DNA of 64,000 bases from Spirosoma sp. (GTDB taxonomy: Bacteria > Bacteroidota > Bacteroidia > Cytophagales > Spirosomataceae): positions 62,001-126,000 of the forward strand of contig NZ_JAPLET010000024.1 of NCBI RefSeq assembly GCF_026391055.1, read 5' to 3'. The notes under the pieces were generated by a model, which had not been told where the DNA came from, did not search any database, and was given only the letters and a program-made list of their open reading frames with translations. The translations under genes and the position numbers were made by a program. Positions 17,314 through 25,627 of this stretch are shown piece after piece. Each line of letters begins with the position of its first letter. Positions within the stretch are counted from its first letter, which is position 1.

Positions 17314-17376
17314 CTACTTAAACAGATAGCTTCTGACACGACGGGCCAGGGTGGGTACGCAACGGCAGATGGCTAG

Positions 17377-18270
17377 TCAAACCGTAGTCGAGATCAGGTA
17401 CTGATTTTTAATGACTTCCTCCGTGAACGAAGGTGTGGCTCCCCGCTGACCGGCCACATACGCACCCGTAGCACAGGCAAATTCGAGTGTTTTCCGGGGC
17501 GTTTCTCCCTGCAGCGTTTTATAGAGAAAAGCCGCCAGAAAGGCATCTCCGCTACCGATCGTATCGGCTACTTCGACCGGAAACCCAACCTGGCTGTGCA
17601 TACCGGCTCTGTCCAGCAGCACGGCTCCATGTTCGCCCAAGGTGACAATGAGCTTTTCGAGCTTATACTGGGCCCGGAGTTGATACATGGCCCGGTGCAG
17701 GTCGTTCTCGTCGCCGTACCAGCTGGAGAGTTCGACCAGTTCGTGTTCATTGAGTTTAACAATATCGGCTTTCTCCAGCAGCTCTTCCACAATGTCGCGG
17801 GTGTAATGAGGAGCCCGCAGGTTAACATCAAACGCCTTTCTAGGTGCCACCTCCAGCAACGCCAGCAGTGTCTGGTACGTTTGCGGGCTACGGGCGGCCA
17901 GGCTTCCGTATACGAACAAATCACTGTTTCGAACAGCCTCAACCAGGTTAGGCTCCAGCTGGATATAATCCCAGGCAACCGGCTGGACGATCTTGTAGGT
18001 TACCTCGTTGAGGTCCGAAATATTCGCTTTGGCTACACCCGTCAGGTGCGACTGGCCAACCTGTACCAAGTCGAGCGGGAGCCCTTTCTGCCGCAGAAAG
18101 TCCAGCAGTTCGCTACCCAGCTCATCGCTTCCAACGCGACTGATCAGTTGAGAATCAACTCCGAAGTTTCGCAGGTCGGCGGCCACGTTCATGGGCGCTC
18201 CGCCGGGCTGTTTACTGGTGGGTAACACATCCCAAAGAATTTCGCCGAAACAGGTTATTGTTGGATTCAT
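17377..18270 (-). CDS. PfkB-family carbohydrate kinase (probable fructokinase)
   Basis: The 297-residue protein shows the ribokinase/PfkB N-terminal substrate motif (CFGEILWDVLPTSKQPGGAP, with GGAPMNVA) and the C-terminal signature DTIGSGDAFLAAFL, whose Asp in GSGD is the catalytic base. The short lid and overall length match bacterial fructokinases. It would phosphorylate fructose released by the neighbouring GH32 enzyme and imported by the MFS transporter, feeding glycolysis in the cytosol. The gene begins 11 bases after the end of the transporter gene, so the two are co-transcribed. Fructose specificity is inferred from context. Confidence 0.9.
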   Translation of the reverse strand: MNPTITCFGEILWDVLPTSKQPGGAPMNVAADLRNFGVDSQLISRVGSDELGSELLDFLRQKGLPLDLVQVGQSHLTGVAKANISDLNEVTYKIVQPVAWDYIQLEPNLVEAVRNSDLFVYGSLAARSPQTYQTLLALLEVAPRKAFDVNLRAPHYTRDIVEELLEKADIVKLNEHELVELSSWYGDENDLHRAMYQLRAQYKLEKLIVTLGEHGAVLLDRAGMHSQVGFPVEVADTIGSGDAFLAAFLYKTLQGETPRKTLEFACATGAYVAGQRGATPSFTEEVIKNQYLISTTV

Positions 18271-18281
18271 GATGAGTAGGA

Positions 18282-19607
18282 TTAATGAACAACGAATGTT
18301 TTTTCAATTTTTTCAAGACTGGTACCCTTTGTTTCGGGCATGAGCCGCACCACAAACAGGAGTTGGAGCACCATCATGATGGTAAAGAACAGAAAAGTGT
18401 TTCCACCGCCAAAATGTTCAGCCAGATAGGGGAACGAGAAGGTGATGATGGCAGCCATGAACCAGTGAGTAAAACTGCCCAGTGCCTGACCACCCGAACG
18501 GACTTCGTTGGGGAATATTTCAGAAATGAATACCCAGATGACCGCCCCCTGCGAGAAACCGAAGAACGCAATGTAGCCGAACAGCAGCAGCGGCACCGTC
18601 ATACCACTGAACTCTTCGACGTAGAACGCCCGCGCTACCAAAGCCAGGGTAACAATCAGCCCTACCGACCCGATCTTCATCAGCGTTCGTCGGCCGAAAC
18701 GGTCAATAAGGTTCATGGAGATCATCGTGAAAATCAGGTTCACCAAACCGATGCCTGCCGATGACAAGAGGGCCGAACTTTTACCCAGGCCCGTCATTTC
18801 AAAAATCCGGGGAGCATAGTAGATGATGGCATTGATACCCGACACCTGGTTGAACACGGCAAACAAAACGGCCAGCATAACGGGGGTCTTGTACTGACCG
18901 GAAAACAACCGGGCATTCTTATTCTGATGCTCTGCATTAGCCTGTAGCGCCAGCAGGGTTTCTTCGGCTGTTTCCGGGTCAATCATGTTCAACACATCGC
19001 GGGCTTCTTCTACCCGGCCTTTTGCCAGTAATAACCAGCGGGGGCTTTCCGGAATGTTGAGAACGGCAATCAGAAAGATCAGCGAAGGCAGTGCCTGTAC
19101 GCCCAGCATCCAGCGCCACGAATCGTCGCCGAGTCCCTGTAAAAGAAAGTTGGAGAGGTAGGCAATCAGGATACCAAGCACCACATTGAACTGGAACATC
19201 CCCACCAGTTTACCGCGCGACTTGGCGGGCGAAATCTCTGTAATGTACATAGGTGCCGCCACCGACGATGCTCCTACGCCCAGGCCGCCCAGAAAACGAA
19301 AGACCAGAAAAACAGGCCAGTTAGTAGCCATCGCCGTACCAACGGACGTTAGTAAATACAGAACCGCAATCCAGAAAAGCGTTTTTTTACGGCCCAGTTG
19401 CTGCGTTGGAATACCTCCCAGCATAGAGCCCACTACGGTACCGATCAGCGCAATAGAAACCGTTAATCCGTGCTCCCACACGTTAAGGTGCCATAGCGTT
19501 TGCAGGGACTGCTCCACGCCGGAAATAACGGCCGTATCGAAGCCAAAAAGAAAACCACCCAGGGCGGCAGTAATCGACCAGAAAAAGATGCGTTGTTTTT
19601 GACTCAT
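18282..19607 (-). CDS. Sugar-porter MFS transporter
   Basis: The start at 19607 (MSQKQRIFFWSITAALGGFL) puts the first TM helix in the usual place; the frame extends 18 bases upstream. The protein of about 441 residues has 12 TM helices and the sugar-porter signatures QQLGRKKTLF (loop 2-3), PESPRWLLLAKGR (loop 6-7), DRFGRRTLM (loop 8-9) and PETKG near the C-terminus. It is an inner-membrane proton-coupled sugar importer, here probably for fructose or sucrose given its neighbours. First gene of the GH32/fructokinase set. A -7-like TAAATTTG lies on the minus strand at 19654-19647, about 40 bases upstream, without a TTTG at standard distance. Confidence 0.92.
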   Translation of the reverse strand: MSQKQRIFFWSITAALGGFLFGFDTAVISGVEQSLQTLWHLNVWEHGLTVSIALIGTVVGSMLGGIPTQQLGRKKTLFWIAVLYLLTSVGTAMATNWPVFLVFRFLGGLGVGASSVAAPMYITEISPAKSRGKLVGMFQFNVVLGILIAYLSNFLLQGLGDDSWRWMLGVQALPSLIFLIAVLNIPESPRWLLLAKGRVEEARDVLNMIDPETAEETLLALQANAEHQNKNARLFSGQYKTPVMLAVLFAVFNQVSGINAIIYYAPRIFEMTGLGKSSALLSSAGIGLVNLIFTMISMNLIDRFGRRTLMKIGSVGLIVTLALVARAFYVEEFSGMTVPLLLFGYIAFFGFSQGAVIWVFISEIFPNEVRSGGQALGSFTHWFMAAIITFSFPYLAEHFGGGNTFLFFTIMMVLQLLFVVRLMPETKGTSLEKIEKTFVVH

Positions 19608-19764
19608 ACCGACTGGAAAGCCCACGGTTTACGAATAGCTTCCTGTCAAATTTAGGCGAATGCTCCGCGAGTCACTTTCGGTAATTGATCAAATCCTTTC
19701 AAATTAACACCAGAAAATAAACAATTGATTACCAAAGCATTAACCAATAACAAACAAAGCTGTA

Positions 19765-19796
19765 TTTGGGTTTTGATACTCTAAATTATGATTTTG
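19765..19796 (+). promoter_or_regulatory. Candidate promoter of the polyketide cluster
   Basis: TTTG at 19765-19768 and TGATTTTG at 19789-19796 are 20 bases apart; the second is one mismatch from TAnnTTTG. The first gene of the cluster starts 70-115 bases downstream, depending on the start codon used. Confidence 0.4.
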
Positions 19797-19868
19797 ATTC
19801 ATATACTTATTCGTAAAAAAAGTAGTTACTTCGCCAACACAGCCCTCATCGCTGAAAATTAAAACCTA

Positions 19869-21038
19869 ATGGTTAACTCGCTCGTTTTATCAGCCATGAC
19901 GCCAGTCCGAATGACATATAATGCCGATGTAGTTATCGTTGGGGGCGGTCTGGCGGGATTAACAGCTGGAATTCATCTGGCACGGGCTGGTATGCAGGTT
20001 CTCCTGCTGGAGAAACATAGTTACCCGCAGCACAAAGTTTGCGGAGAATACATCTCGAACGAAGTACTCCCCTACTTGCATTACCTGGGCGTTTCCATCG
20101 ACGAGCTGGCCCCCGCCCGAATTAGCCGCTTCCTGCTCAGCACGGCTGCCGGTAAAACGGTGGAAAGCAAACTGCCCCTGGGCGGCTTTGGCGTGAGCCG
20201 GTACACACTCGACCATTTTTTGGCCCGTAAAGCTAAATCAGTGGGCGTAGCCCTTCGGCAAGCCGATGTCACGGATATTCAATTTGCGAACGATGTCTTT
20301 ACGGTAACCACGGCTACGGACCAAACGTACACGGCTAAAATAGTTCTGGGCGCGTATGGCAAGCGATCTCAGCTAGACAAGCGGCTCAACAGACCGTTTG
20401 CCAGCCGGGAGTCGGGCTGGCTGGGCGTAAAGGCGCACTATCAGGCCGATTTCCCGAATGACTTGGTGGCCCTGCATAATTTCGATGGCGGCTACTGCGG
20501 ACTATCTCAGGTCGAAAATGGAATCGTCAACGCCTGCTACCTCACCAATTACCGCAGTTTCAAGGCATTCAGAAACATTGAGAGTTTTCAGCAGCAGGTG
20601 CTGGCAAAAAACCCGTTTCTGAACGATTTTTTCGCCCGTGCTACCCCCGTTTTTGCGAAGCCGTTAACGATCAGCCAAATTTCATTCGACCGAAAAAGCC
20701 CCGTCGAAAACCACATATTAATGTGTGGCGACACCGCCGGACTCATTCACCCGCTCTGCGGAAACGGCATGGCTATGGCCATTCACAGCGCCAAACTGGT
20801 GTCCGAGTTGGTCATCGCGTATTTTAGTGGTAAACTAGCAAATCGAACGGCGCTGGAAAAGCACTATACCCATCAGTGGTCGTCCGAATTTAAAACCCGA
20901 CTGCTTACCGGTCGTATTGCCCAAACGGTATTAGCGTATCCGGGCATCACCGGTGTATTGTTGAAAAGCGTACAACGGACGCCCGGCATTTTACCCATTA
21001 TCATTAAGCAAACCCACGGCAAACCCTTACTGGTCTAA
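19869..21038 (+). CDS. FAD-dependent oxidoreductase of the type III PKS cluster
   Basis: A 375-389 residue flavoprotein of the geranylgeranyl-reductase/aromatic-hydroxylase superfamily. The Rossmann FAD motif is VVIVGGGLAGLTAGIHLA, followed by the ADP-ribose acidic residue (LLLEKH). The second FAD contact is MCGDTAGLIHPLCGNGMAMA. Because the Rossmann strand should begin near the N-terminus, the real start may be 19896 (MTPVRM) or 19911 (MTYNAD). By analogy with flavoprotein hydroxylases of actinomycete alkylresorcinol clusters it may hydroxylate the polyketide ring toward a quinol/quinone; reduction of an isoprenoid-like chain is the alternative. First gene of the cluster, 45 bases before the methyltransferase. 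Confidence 0.88.
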   Translation: MVNSLVLSAMTPVRMTYNADVVIVGGGLAGLTAGIHLARAGMQVLLLEKHSYPQHKVCGEYISNEVLPYLHYLGVSIDELAPARISRFLLSTAAGKTVESKLPLGGFGVSRYTLDHFLARKAKSVGVALRQADVTDIQFANDVFTVTTATDQTYTAKIVLGAYGKRSQLDKRLNRPFASRESGWLGVKAHYQADFPNDLVALHNFDGGYCGLSQVENGIVNACYLTNYRSFKAFRNIESFQQQVLAKNPFLNDFFARATPVFAKPLTISQISFDRKSPVENHILMCGDTAGLIHPLCGNGMAMAIHSAKLVSELVIAYFSGKLANRTALEKHYTHQWSSEFKTRLLTGRIAQTVLAYPGITGVLLKSVQRTPGILPIIIKQTHGKPLLV

Positions 21039-21083
21039 TTCGTTTACATTCGGTACTACAACCCAACCCCTAAAGCGAACCGC

Positions 21084-21797
21084 ATGTTTTTAAGTACTAC
21101 GCAGCGTACCACCAAAGAAGAATATCTGGATGATTTCTCGTTAGAGGGCGACGAACTGCGTGATGCCCTGGATAAAATTGCCATTATCAATCAATGGCTG
21201 GGCGGCAACCGGGTCACGATCGACGGCATCAGGAAACTCCTTAAAAGTCAGCCTAAAGACCGTGTTTTCTCGATAGTCGATATTGGGTGCGGCAATGGCG
21301 ATATGTGCCGGGCTGTCGTTGACTTTGCTAAACAGGAAGGGCTCAACGTTATCGTTACGGGCATTGATGCCAACGCCTACACCGTTAACCACGCCAAAGC
21401 CAGTTCAACGGCTTACCCGACAATCCAGTATACCACGCAAAATATATTCGATGGGAGTTTTGCGTCAGTGGAGTATGATCTTGCGTTATGTACGCTGACG
21501 CTGCATCATTTTAGCGATCAGGAAATTATGTATTTAATGGGTTTATTAGCGCAAAAAGCGAAACTTGGGGTTGTTATCAACGACTTACAGCGATCGGCAC
21601 TGGCTTATCGGCTGTTCCAGCTCGTTTGTTTTGTTTTCCGGCTCAACAAACTGTCACGCGAGGATGGCCTTACTTCCATACTCCGTGGATTTAAAAAGCA
21701 GGAGTTAGTGGCTTTCTCGAAACAATTACGGTTAAAAAGCTATCATATCAACTGGCGATGGGCTTTTCGCTACCAATGGATTATTGAAACCCTATGA
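21084..21797 (+). CDS. Class I SAM-dependent methyltransferase of the PKS cluster
   Basis: The 237-residue protein contains the SAM-binding motif I VDIGCGNGDM (residues 65-74), an acidic residue at the end of strand 2 (VTGIDANAY) and the motif IV/post-I region YDLALCTLTLHHFSDQEI, typical of methyltransferase domains of the UbiE/Methyltransf_11-25 type. It is predicted soluble. It probably methylates the product of the type III PKS, on oxygen or carbon; the sequence does not tell which. Its stop codon overlaps the start codon of the PKS gene (ATGA), which ties the two together in translation. Confidence 0.9.
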   Translation: MFLSTTQRTTKEEYLDDFSLEGDELRDALDKIAIINQWLGGNRVTIDGIRKLLKSQPKDRVFSIVDIGCGNGDMCRAVVDFAKQEGLNVIVTGIDANAYTVNHAKASSTAYPTIQYTTQNIFDGSFASVEYDLALCTLTLHHFSDQEIMYLMGLLAQKAKLGVVINDLQRSALAYRLFQLVCFVFRLNKLSREDGLTSILRGFKKQELVAFSKQLRLKSYHINWRWAFRYQWIIETL

Positions 21798-22846
21798 GTG
21801 TAAAAATTGCGGCAGTTGCAAAATCCTTACCAGCCAATTGGCGGGATACGAATGACATTTTACCGTTTCTGGATACCTGGCTAGACGGCCAGGAAAGCCG
21901 CTTTCAACGAAAAGTAAAAAAGATCTTTGAAAATGCCGCCGTCGACCGGCGTTACTCCGTCATGAGCCCAACGGAGGTATTTTCAATGACATCGTTCGAA
22001 GATAAGAACGCCATTTACAGCCGGGAATGCATTAAGCTGGGTGAAGATGTGCTGACAAAAGCCCTGGCTAAAGTCAACTGGCAAACCACTGATATCGACT
22101 ACCTGATTACAGTGAGCTGCACGGGTATCATGATTCCGTCGCTGGACGCCTACCTGATCAACAGTATGCAGATGAAGCAGGATGTGGTGCGGTTACCAGT
22201 CACGGAAATGGGCTGTGTAGCGGGAGTGTCAGGTATTATTTACGCCAAAAACTTCCTAAAAGCAAACCCCGGCAAACGCGCGGCTCTGCTGGCTGTAGAA
22301 TCACCAACGGCCACATTCCAGCTGAACGATTTCTCGATGGCCAACATCGTTAGTGCAGCTATTTTCGGCGATGGGGCAGCCTGCGTATTGCTTTCATCGC
22401 ACGAGGACGACAAAGGCCCGGAAGTGGTATCGGAAGAGATGTACCATTTTTACGACGCCACCCATATGATGGGCTTCAACCTTACAAACAGCGGCCTGCA
22501 AATGGTGCTGGACAAAGCCGTTACGGACAACATTGCCGAACATTTCCCAGCCATCATCCACCCCTTCCTGAAAAAAAACGGGTTGGTCATCGACGATATT
22601 TCGCACCTGATTTTCCACCCCGGAGGGCGCAAAATTGTGGAGGTCGTACAGGAACTGTTCGGGAAGCTGGGCAAAAATATCGACGATACAAAAGAAGTCC
22701 TTCGGCTATATGGCAACATGTCGAGCGCCACGGTACTGTATGTACTGGAACGATTCATGGACAAGCCCCTCAACGAAGGTGACTATGGCCTTATGTTAAG
22801 TTTCGGTCCCGGCTTTACAGCCCAACGCGTTTTGTTACAGTGGTAA
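21794..22846 (+). CDS. Type III polyketide synthase (chalcone/alkylresorcinol-synthase family)
   Basis: The 350-residue homodimeric condensing enzyme has the complete Cys-His-Asn triad: Cys141 in TEMGCVAG, His275 in LIFHPGG and Asn308 in LYGNMSSAT. The family signature LITVSCTGIMIPSLDAYL also fits bacterial PKS18/alkylpyrone-type enzymes. It would extend an acyl starter with malonyl units and cyclise it to an alkylresorcinol or alkylpyrone in the cytosol. Bacterial relatives accept long acyl-CoA or acyl-ACP starters; the ACP, KS, DH and ENR genes that follow suggest that here the starter is made by the cluster itself (inference). Overlaps the methyltransferase gene by 4 bases and the next gene by 7. 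Confidence 0.95.
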   Translation: MSVKIAAVAKSLPANWRDTNDILPFLDTWLDGQESRFQRKVKKIFENAAVDRRYSVMSPTEVFSMTSFEDKNAIYSRECIKLGEDVLTKALAKVNWQTTDIDYLITVSCTGIMIPSLDAYLINSMQMKQDVVRLPVTEMGCVAGVSGIIYAKNFLKANPGKRAALLAVESPTATFQLNDFSMANIVSAAIFGDGAACVLLSSHEDDKGPEVVSEEMYHFYDATHMMGFNLTNSGLQMVLDKAVTDNIAEHFPAIIHPFLKKNGLVIDDISHLIFHPGGRKIVEVVQELFGKLGKNIDDTKEVLRLYGNMSSATVLYVLERFMDKPLNEGDYGLMLSFGPGFTAQRVLLQW

Positions 22847-23637
22847 ACGAGTTCAAAGGCAGCAATTATTGGGCGGTTATTCTGGGCGGGAGTTCAGGAT
22901 TGGGGTTAGCCACGGCTAAAATGCTGGCGAAACACGGCCTGAATCTGTGCATTCTCCACCGCACCCGAAAAGTTGATCTTCCCAATGTTGACCGGGAGTT
23001 TGCTCAACTGGAAGCCGAAGGCGTTTTACTTAAGCAATATAATGTCGACGCAACTAATCCGGAAAAACGGGCGGAAGTTATTTTGAACTTAACCGAAGCT
23101 CTGGGCGCTATGGGCAAAGTCCGGACGCTTGTACATAGCCTTGCCAAAGGCAATTTGAAACCGATGATTACCAACAGCCAGCGCCCACTTCAGCACGATG
23201 ATTTTCAACTAACCATCGACGCCATGGCCATTAGTTTGTACGACTGGACAAAAGCGTTGCTTGACGCGGGCCTGTTTGCCGCCGATGCTCGCGTCCTTAG
23301 CTTTACCAGCGAGGGAAGCCAGAAAGCCTGGCGAAACTATGCCGCTGTTTCGGCCGCCAAAGCTGCGCTGGAAGCTATTTCCCGAAGTATTGCGCTGGAA
23401 ATGGCCCCCTTTGGCATACGGGCCAACTGCATCATGGCGGGCGTTACGGATACGGCCTCGTTGCGCCTGATTCCGGGTGCCGATTCCCTTCGATTGCATA
23501 GTCTGGAACGGAATCCATTCTCACGGCTGACCATGCCCGAAGATGTGGCCAATGTGGTTTATTTACTGTGCAAAGATGAAGCGGCCTGGATCAACGGGGC
23601 CGTCATTCCGGTCAATGGTGGCGAACATCTTCAATAA
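22840..23637 (+). CDS. SDR protein resembling enoyl-ACP reductase (FabI/FabL type)
   Basis: Translation most likely starts at GTG 22840, inside the end of the PKS gene, giving 265 residues. The cofactor motif is GGSSGLGLATAKML. The catalytic pair is Tyr167 and Lys174 in NYAAVSAAKAAL: the spacing Tyr-X6-Lys is that of enoyl-ACP reductases FabI and FabL, not the Tyr-X3-Lys of ketoreductases. The strings LVHSLAKGNLKPM and RSIALEMAPFGIRANCI also resemble that branch. It would reduce the enoyl intermediate during acyl-chain building on the ACP. If this reading is right, the cluster has no ketoreductase of its own. A different SDR reaction on the ring cannot be ruled out. Confidence 0.85.
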   Translation: MVNEFKGSNYWAVILGGSSGLGLATAKMLAKHGLNLCILHRTRKVDLPNVDREFAQLEAEGVLLKQYNVDATNPEKRAEVILNLTEALGAMGKVRTLVHSLAKGNLKPMITNSQRPLQHDDFQLTIDAMAISLYDWTKALLDAGLFAADARVLSFTSEGSQKAWRNYAAVSAAKAALEAISRSIALEMAPFGIRANCIMAGVTDTASLRLIPGADSLRLHSLERNPFSRLTMPEDVANVVYLLCKDEAAWINGAVIPVNGGEHLQ

Positions 23638-24094
23638 TCGGACAAGCTTGCAGACATTTACATCCATACTCGAAAAGCTCCCCTACAGCCACCCATTTCT
23701 GTTTGTCGACACGCTGAACCATGTCGATGAGAATGGGGTCGAAGGCCGCTACACGTTTCCGGTAGATTCGTTTTTCTATACCGGCCATTTCAAACAGACG
23801 CCCGTAACGCCGGGGGTTATTCTGACGGAAGTGATGGCCCAGATTGGGGTTGTCTGCCTGGGTATTTTTCTGCTGACCGATGCCCTGACCGACGATCTGG
23901 CCATTGCCATGACCCGCACGCAAATCGACTTCTATAAGCCGGTTTTCCCCGGAGAAACGGTAACCGTGCGTTCAACGAAAGAGTATTTTCGATTTCATAA
24001 GTTATCCTGTAACGTTGAAATGCTGAACAGCCGGCACGAACTGGTTTGCCGGGGCAGTATTTCGGGCATGATGAAACCCACTACCTATGCGTAA
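23615..24094 (+). CDS. FabZ-like 3-hydroxyacyl-ACP dehydratase (hotdog fold)
   Basis: The start at 23615 (MVANIFNNRT) overlaps the SDR gene by 23 bases; longer versions of the frame reach further into that gene and lack homology-like sequence. The 159-residue protein has the FabZ order: KLPYSHPFLFVD, then the catalytic His58 in YTGHFKQTPVTPGVI and the catalytic Glu72 in ILTEVMAQ, 14 residues later, exactly the FabZ spacing. This implies an active dehydratase that converts 3-hydroxyacyl-ACP into enoyl-ACP for the reductase encoded before it. The final part of the hotdog sheet (FYKPVFPGETVTVRS) is normal. It overlaps the ketosynthase gene by 8 bases. Confidence 0.88.
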   Translation: MVANIFNNRTSLQTFTSILEKLPYSHPFLFVDTLNHVDENGVEGRYTFPVDSFFYTGHFKQTPVTPGVILTEVMAQIGVVCLGIFLLTDALTDDLAIAMTRTQIDFYKPVFPGETVTVRSTKEYFRFHKLSCNVEMLNSRHELVCRGSISGMMKPTTYA

Positions 24095-25358
24095 CAGAGT
24101 TGTCATTACGGGTCTGGGTGTTACAGCACCCAATGCGGTAGGCATCCCGTCGTTCCTGGAAGCTATTCAGGCCGGTCGAAGCGGTATTGTGTTTCAGCCA
24201 GATCTGGCCGAATTGAAATTCTCGTGTCAGATTGGCGGCATCCCGCCCGTTACGGACTCAATCAAAAACCAGTATTTCAGCGAGTTGCAACTCCGTCAAC
24301 TCAACAGTAGCGGTATCGTCTATGGCGTAATCGCTGGCATGGAAGCCTGGCAAAACGCTGGATTACCCGTTGCCACCGATGAGCCGGACTGGGACAGTGG
24401 TATCGTTTTTGGAACGGGCATGCTGGGCGTTGATAAGTTCAGGGAATCTATTTATAAAGTCGATGAGGGTCAGGTCAGGCGGTTAGGCAGTACGGTTGTT
24501 ATCCAGACGATGACCAGTGGTGTAAGTGCCTTTCTCGGTGGTATAATTGGCTGTGGTAATCAGCTTTCGGCCAACTCATCGGCTTGTGCCACGGGTACGG
24601 AAGCCCTGTTGCTGGGATATGAACGTATTGCCAACGGACAGGCGAAACGGGTGCTGGCGGGTAGTTGCAGTGACCACGGCCCCTACATCTGGGGTGGTTT
24701 CGATGCTATGCGCGTGATGCCTTATCAGTTCAACAACGACCCCGAACGGGCGTCGAGGCCTTTGAGCGCCACAGCAAGCGGATTTGTACCGGGCAGCGGG
24801 GCCGGTGCGTTGGTGCTGGAGTCGCTGGAGTCGGCGCTGGAGCGGAAGGCCACCATTTACGCCGAGATGCTGGGCGGGCATCAAAATTCGGGCGGGCAGC
24901 GGGGCGGTGGGTCCATGACGGCTCCCAACGCTCATGCCGTGAAACGCTGTATTCAGCAAGCCATTAAACTTGCAGGTATTCAGCCCGACGACATTGACAT
25001 TATTGATGGGCATTTGACGGCCACCATAAAAGATTCCGCCGAAGTGACCGCCTGGTGCGAGGCCCTTGGTCGGCGGGGCGCAGATTTTCCATACATCAAC
25101 TCACTGAAGTCGATGGTGGGGCATTGCTTGAGTGCCGCCGGGAGTATCGAGTGTGTGGCGTCCGTGCTGGAGTTACACAACGGATTCGTTTACCCATCCA
25201 TCAACTGCGAAGACCTTCATCCAGAAATTTCGGCCCTGATCGCGCCAGAACGAATCCCACAGCGGGTAATTAAACAAAATAGTACCGTACTTGCGAAGGC
25301 CAACTTCGGGTTCGGCGATGTGAATGCTTGTGTTATTTTAAAGACGTTTTATCAGTAA
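24087..25358 (+). CDS. Beta-ketoacyl-ACP synthase (FabF-like) of the PKS cluster
   Basis: This 423-residue thiolase-fold enzyme keeps the condensing residues Cys167 (SSACATGTEAL), His309 (IDGHLTAT), Lys341 and His346 (KSMVGHCLSAAG), so it should be catalytically active. The usual AHGTST around the first His is replaced by DGHLTAT, and the late glycine motif is NFGFGDVNA rather than FGFGGTNA, setting it apart from housekeeping FabF. It most likely elongates acyl chains on the cluster ACP. No chain-length-factor partner is encoded, which argues against an aryl-polyene-type type II system. Start ATG overlaps the dehydratase stop; the ACP gene follows after 8 bases. Confidence 0.92.
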   Translation: MRNRVVITGLGVTAPNAVGIPSFLEAIQAGRSGIVFQPDLAELKFSCQIGGIPPVTDSIKNQYFSELQLRQLNSSGIVYGVIAGMEAWQNAGLPVATDEPDWDSGIVFGTGMLGVDKFRESIYKVDEGQVRRLGSTVVIQTMTSGVSAFLGGIIGCGNQLSANSSACATGTEALLLGYERIANGQAKRVLAGSCSDHGPYIWGGFDAMRVMPYQFNNDPERASRPLSATASGFVPGSGAGALVLESLESALERKATIYAEMLGGHQNSGGQRGGGSMTAPNAHAVKRCIQQAIKLAGIQPDDIDIIDGHLTATIKDSAEVTAWCEALGRRGADFPYINSLKSMVGHCLSAAGSIECVASVLELHNGFVYPSINCEDLHPEISALIAPERIPQRVIKQNSTVLAKANFGFGDVNACVILKTFYQ

Positions 25359-25366
25359 ACAGCCGT

Positions 25367-25627
25367 ATGCAAACTAAAGACGAGTTAATTACCACGCTAA
25401 AAAAAATTGTAAAACCATACGTTCAGGACGAACAGGCATTCGAGCACGTTACCGAAAGCACCGATTTCATCAACGATCTTAAAATCAACTCAGCCAATCT
25501 GGTCGATATTGCGCTGGATGTTGAGGAAGAATTCGACATCGTGATTGATAACGAAGCCATGGAGCGGATGCTAACGGTAGGTTCATCCATGGATGTTATC
25601 ACTCGGAAGCTGGCCGAAAAAGCATGA
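25367..25627 (+). CDS. Acyl carrier protein with atypical phosphopantetheine site
   Basis: The 86-residue acidic, helical protein fits an ACP: the helix II segment reads LKINSANLVDIALDVEEEFD, with Ser42 as the phosphopantetheine attachment residue. The normal Asp-Ser-Leu is here Asn-Ser-Ala, a feature of specialised rather than fatty-acid-synthase ACPs. The start at 25367 (MQTKDELI) is preferred to an upstream one inside the ketosynthase gene. Its stop overlaps the start of the phosphopantetheinyl transferase gene (ATGA), suggesting that carrier and activator are made together. It would carry the growing acyl chain handed to the ketosynthase or to the type III PKS. Confidence 0.9.
   Translation: MQTKDELITTLKKIVKPYVQDEQAFEHVTESTDFINDLKINSANLVDIALDVEEEFDIVIDNEAMERMLTVGSSMDVITRKLAEKA

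Noticed and set aside
19647..19654. Promoter for the sugar MFS gene (TAAATTTG on the minus strand)
   Set aside because: Exact -7 match but no TTTG at 19-23 bases; not listed as a separate feature.
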